Assembly: GCA_038323965.1 (NCBI GenBank)
Contig: JBBQHM010000112.1
Location: forward strand, 1-7,519
From: JBBQHM01 sp038323965
Lineage (GTDB): Bacteria > Verrucomicrobiota > Verrucomicrobiia > Chthoniobacterales > UBA10450
Length of the DNA stretch: 7,519 nt
Reading direction: 5' to 3'
A program made the position numbers and the translations under genes. The notes beneath the pieces are model-generated. The model had not been told where the DNA came from and did no database searches. It saw only the letters and a program-made list of their open reading frames with translations. This document shows positions 5,924-7,519 of the stretch, piece after piece. How positions within the stretch are numbered: position 1 is the stretch's first letter; every line of letters starts with the position of its first letter.

Positions 5924-6518
5924 AGATGCCTTCCCAAAGCTTCAGCATGGTTGTCGCCTGCGACTCCAGAATTGCGGCCGGGCCGTTGTTCCACGCCACG
6001 TGCTGGGCGCGTTTTATTTTCTGCGCCAGGTCCATCTGCGATCTGATCATTTCCAACGCTTCCGCTTCGCTCATCGCATTCCGAGCCGCGAGCCGGTCCA
6101 GCTGCAAGCGCTCCGAGCAGGCCACGACCACGACGCGATCGCATAAAATTTCACCGCCAGTTTCATAAAGAAGAGGAATGTCCGCGAAAAAGAATTGAGA
6201 AGAAGTCCGATGCGTATCCGCCAGTGCGCTCCATTCGGCGCGAATGCGCGGATGCAATATTTGTTCGAGCGCGAATTTCTTGCTCGAGTCGGCCACTACC
6301 ATCGACCGCAACGCGCCGCGATTCAAGTTCCCGCTCGCGGAAAAGATTTCGGTCCCAAACTCAGAGCGAAGTTCGCCCAGCACATCGGGCCGCTCGGTCA
6401 GTCGTCGCGCCGCGAGATCAGCATCAAAAAACACCGCCGTCGGCGCCAGCTTTCGCAGGCAGGCGGTGAATGTCGATTTACCGGAAGCAATGCCGCCAGT
6501 GATCCCGATCGCGGGCAC
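5916..6518 (-). CDS. coaE: Dephospho-CoA kinase
   Basis: This encodes 200 residues from a GTG start whose G is shared with the last base of the secretin stop (TAGTG). CoaE phosphorylates the 3'-OH of dephospho-CoA with ATP, the last step of coenzyme A synthesis, in the cytosol. The P-loop is GITGGIASGKST (5-16). The substrate-site acids lie in FDADLAARRL (31-40), followed by LHPRI (88-92), the DIPLLYETG motif (113-121), and the lid/R-region RLAARNAMSEAEALEMIRSQM (142-162). The usual C-terminal N-x-G region is present as WNNGP. The length fits the family (about 200). The start is supported because the P-loop sits at the usual distance from the N-terminus. Only a weak purine-rich AAGAAG lies upstream, so translation is probably coupled to the secretin gene. 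Its 3' end carries the rho ribosome site. Confidence 0.96.
   Translation of the reverse strand: MPAIGITGGIASGKSTFTACLRKLAPTAVFFDADLAARRLTERPDVLGELRSEFGTEIFSASGNLNRGALRSMVVADSSKKFALEQILHPRIRAEWSALADTHRTSSQFFFADIPLLYETGGEILCDRVVVVACSERLQLDRLAARNAMSEAEALEMIRSQMDLAQKIKRAQHVAWNNGPAAILESQATTMLKLWEGIYA
5929..5935 (-). promoter_or_regulatory. Ribosome binding site for rho inside coaE
   Basis: On the - strand GGGAAGG lies 5 nt before the rho ATG at 5923, within the coaE codons for Leu-Trp-Glu-Gly. It supports ATG 5923 as the true rho start despite the 8-nt overlap with coaE. Confidence 0.55.
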
Positions 6519-7519
6519 TACTTCTTATACATCGGCACTTCCGGCAGCCGCGGCGCCTCCACGACATCCTGCTCTTCCTGCTCTTCGGTCTGATTGAAAG
6601 GCAACCCGCCCGGAGTCACCAGCCGCGCCGTTACAAAAATCACCAGGTTACGCTTGATGTGCTGGTCGACATTAGTGCGGAATAGTCGACCGAGAATCGG
6701 GATGTCACCGATGATCGGGGTGCGATCCTCCACTTTCTGCACATCTTCGCGCATCAGCCCGCCGAGCACGACCGTTTGGCCGTCCCACACGCTGACACTC
6801 GTCGTCACTTTCCGGGTGCTGAATATGGGCTGGTTGATGACGTTTTCAGTCAGGATCACCGACGACGGAACTCCAAGAACTGGCGCCACACCGCCGAGTC
6901 CAAGCGCCGCTGGATTGACTGTACGAATTGGACTGCCGTAGTTGATGAAGCCCTCGAACTCCACGACTTGGGGCACAAGATTCAGGTCGATTGTTACGCC
7001 ATCCGGACCAACAACCGGCTCGACTTCGAGAGTCACGCCAGTGTTTCGAGTTTCAAATCCGGTAGGCGTTGTGGGTGTCACAGGAAAGCTCGCGATTGTG
7101 GTGCTGCTTCCAACGCCGCCACCGCCGCCGCCACCAAAGCTCTGCGGAATCTGCGGAGGCTCGAACGTTGTGGGATATCGAAACTCACGCACGATCTCGA
7201 TCGTTGCACGCTGGCCGCTCTTCGTCGTCACTTTCGGCGCTGATAACAAATCGACGCCCTTCTTCTGGTTGAGCGCACGGATTACGACCTGAAATTGCGG
7301 ATCGGTGAACACTCCGGACAATCCGAAAATTCCGGGCGCGAGTGAGCTTCCCCCGGTGAGTGGAAAGAGCAGCGCATCGATTGCATTCGCGCTGATCGCG
7401 AGACCGCCGCTGCGGTTGCCGGCGGTCACGGGGAATTGCCCAACCGGATTACCACCGGGAGGAGCGAATGGAAAATCAGCCGGGTTAACGTTGGGTGAAG
7501 TTCCCGATGTTCCACCGCC
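6518..7519 (-). CDS. Secretin, C-terminal part (type IV pilus / type II secretion outer-membrane pore; 5' end outside window)
   Basis: The frame is open to the window edge, giving 333 residues without a start; an in-frame GTG at 7429 is internal. Secretins form large ring-shaped outer-membrane channels for pili or secreted proteins. The C-terminal secretin domain is clear: GVDLLSAPKVTTKSGQRATI (88-107), a TGVTLEVEPVV strand (160-170), the hallmark WDGQTVVLGG (245-254), IIGDIPILGRLFR (269-281), and NLVIFVTARLVTPG (291-304). A Gly-rich loop with seven glycines (129-135) interrupts the first conserved strands. The final 30 residues are acidic, then PEVPMYKK, and may bind a pilotin or partner; this is a guess. 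In Verrucomicrobiota such proteins are annotated as Amuc_1098-type pilus secretins, and gene context fits, but PilQ versus GspD cannot be settled from the C-terminus alone. It overlaps coaE by one base. Confidence 0.9.
   Translation of the reverse strand, partial: GGGTSGTSPNVNPADFPFAPPGGNPVGQFPVTAGNRSGGLAISANAIDALLFPLTGGSSLAPGIFGLSGVFTDPQFQVVIRALNQKKGVDLLSAPKVTTKSGQRATIEIVREFRYPTTFEPPQIPQSFGGGGGGGVGSSTTIASFPVTPTTPTGFETRNTGVTLEVEPVVGPDGVTIDLNLVPQVVEFEGFINYGSPIRTVNPAALGLGGVAPVLGVPSSVILTENVINQPIFSTRKVTTSVSVWDGQTVVLGGLMREDVQKVEDRTPIIGDIPILGRLFRTNVDQHIKRNLVIFVTARLVTPGGLPFNQTEEQEEQDVVEAPRLPEVPMYKK
7115..7135 (-). repeat. Seven-glycine codon tract in the secretin gene
   Basis: Seven consecutive GGN codons encode a poly-Gly run (residues 129-135 of the partial protein), followed by a Ser/Thr/Pro-rich stretch to about residue 153. 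The partial protein also starts with Gly-Gly-Gly and another Gly/Pro/Asn-rich stretch (1-40), so the secretin domain holds at least two flexible low-complexity segments. Confidence 0.7.

Overview
The window looks like chromosome from a GC-rich Gram-negative bacterium, most likely a member of the Verrucomicrobiota (soil Spartobacteria/Chthoniobacterales type). That placement is inferred from three things: a type IV pilus/type II-like secretin directly followed by coaE and rho, exported FecR-domain proteins beside an outer-membrane beta-barrel, and a HYR/PKD-type surface protein. There is no rRNA or other marker to confirm it.

Layout. On the + strand, bases 2-610 hold the 3' end of a large exported or surface protein with a HYR domain and a PKD-like domain. 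Bases 611-845 are a convergent intergenic gap. Everything from 846 to the right edge is on the - strand. Read in the direction of transcription from the right edge, the order is: secretin (5' end outside the window), coaE (dephospho-CoA kinase), rho (transcription terminator), an RNase D-like 3'-5' exonuclease, an outer-membrane beta-barrel protein, and two tandem FecR-domain paralogues.

The first four - strand genes are fused by overlapping stop/start codons: TAGTG between secretin and coaE, ATGCCTGA between coaE and rho, and GTGA between rho and the RNase D gene. They are therefore probably one transcript with translational coupling. The barrel gene follows after 57 bp. The first FecR gene starts 3 bp after the barrel stop codon. 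The second FecR gene is separated by 102 bp that contain a good sigma70-like promoter and a Shine-Dalgarno sequence, so it can probably also be expressed alone.

Functionally there are two blocks. One is a housekeeping block: pilus/secretion pore, CoA synthesis, transcription termination and RNA 3'-end processing. The other is an envelope block: a beta-barrel and two exported FecR-like proteins that share about 60% identity by eye over about 125 residues and carry a matching cysteine pair. The envelope block is the least understood part of the window. I saw no tRNA, rRNA, CRISPR array, insertion sequence or integrase.
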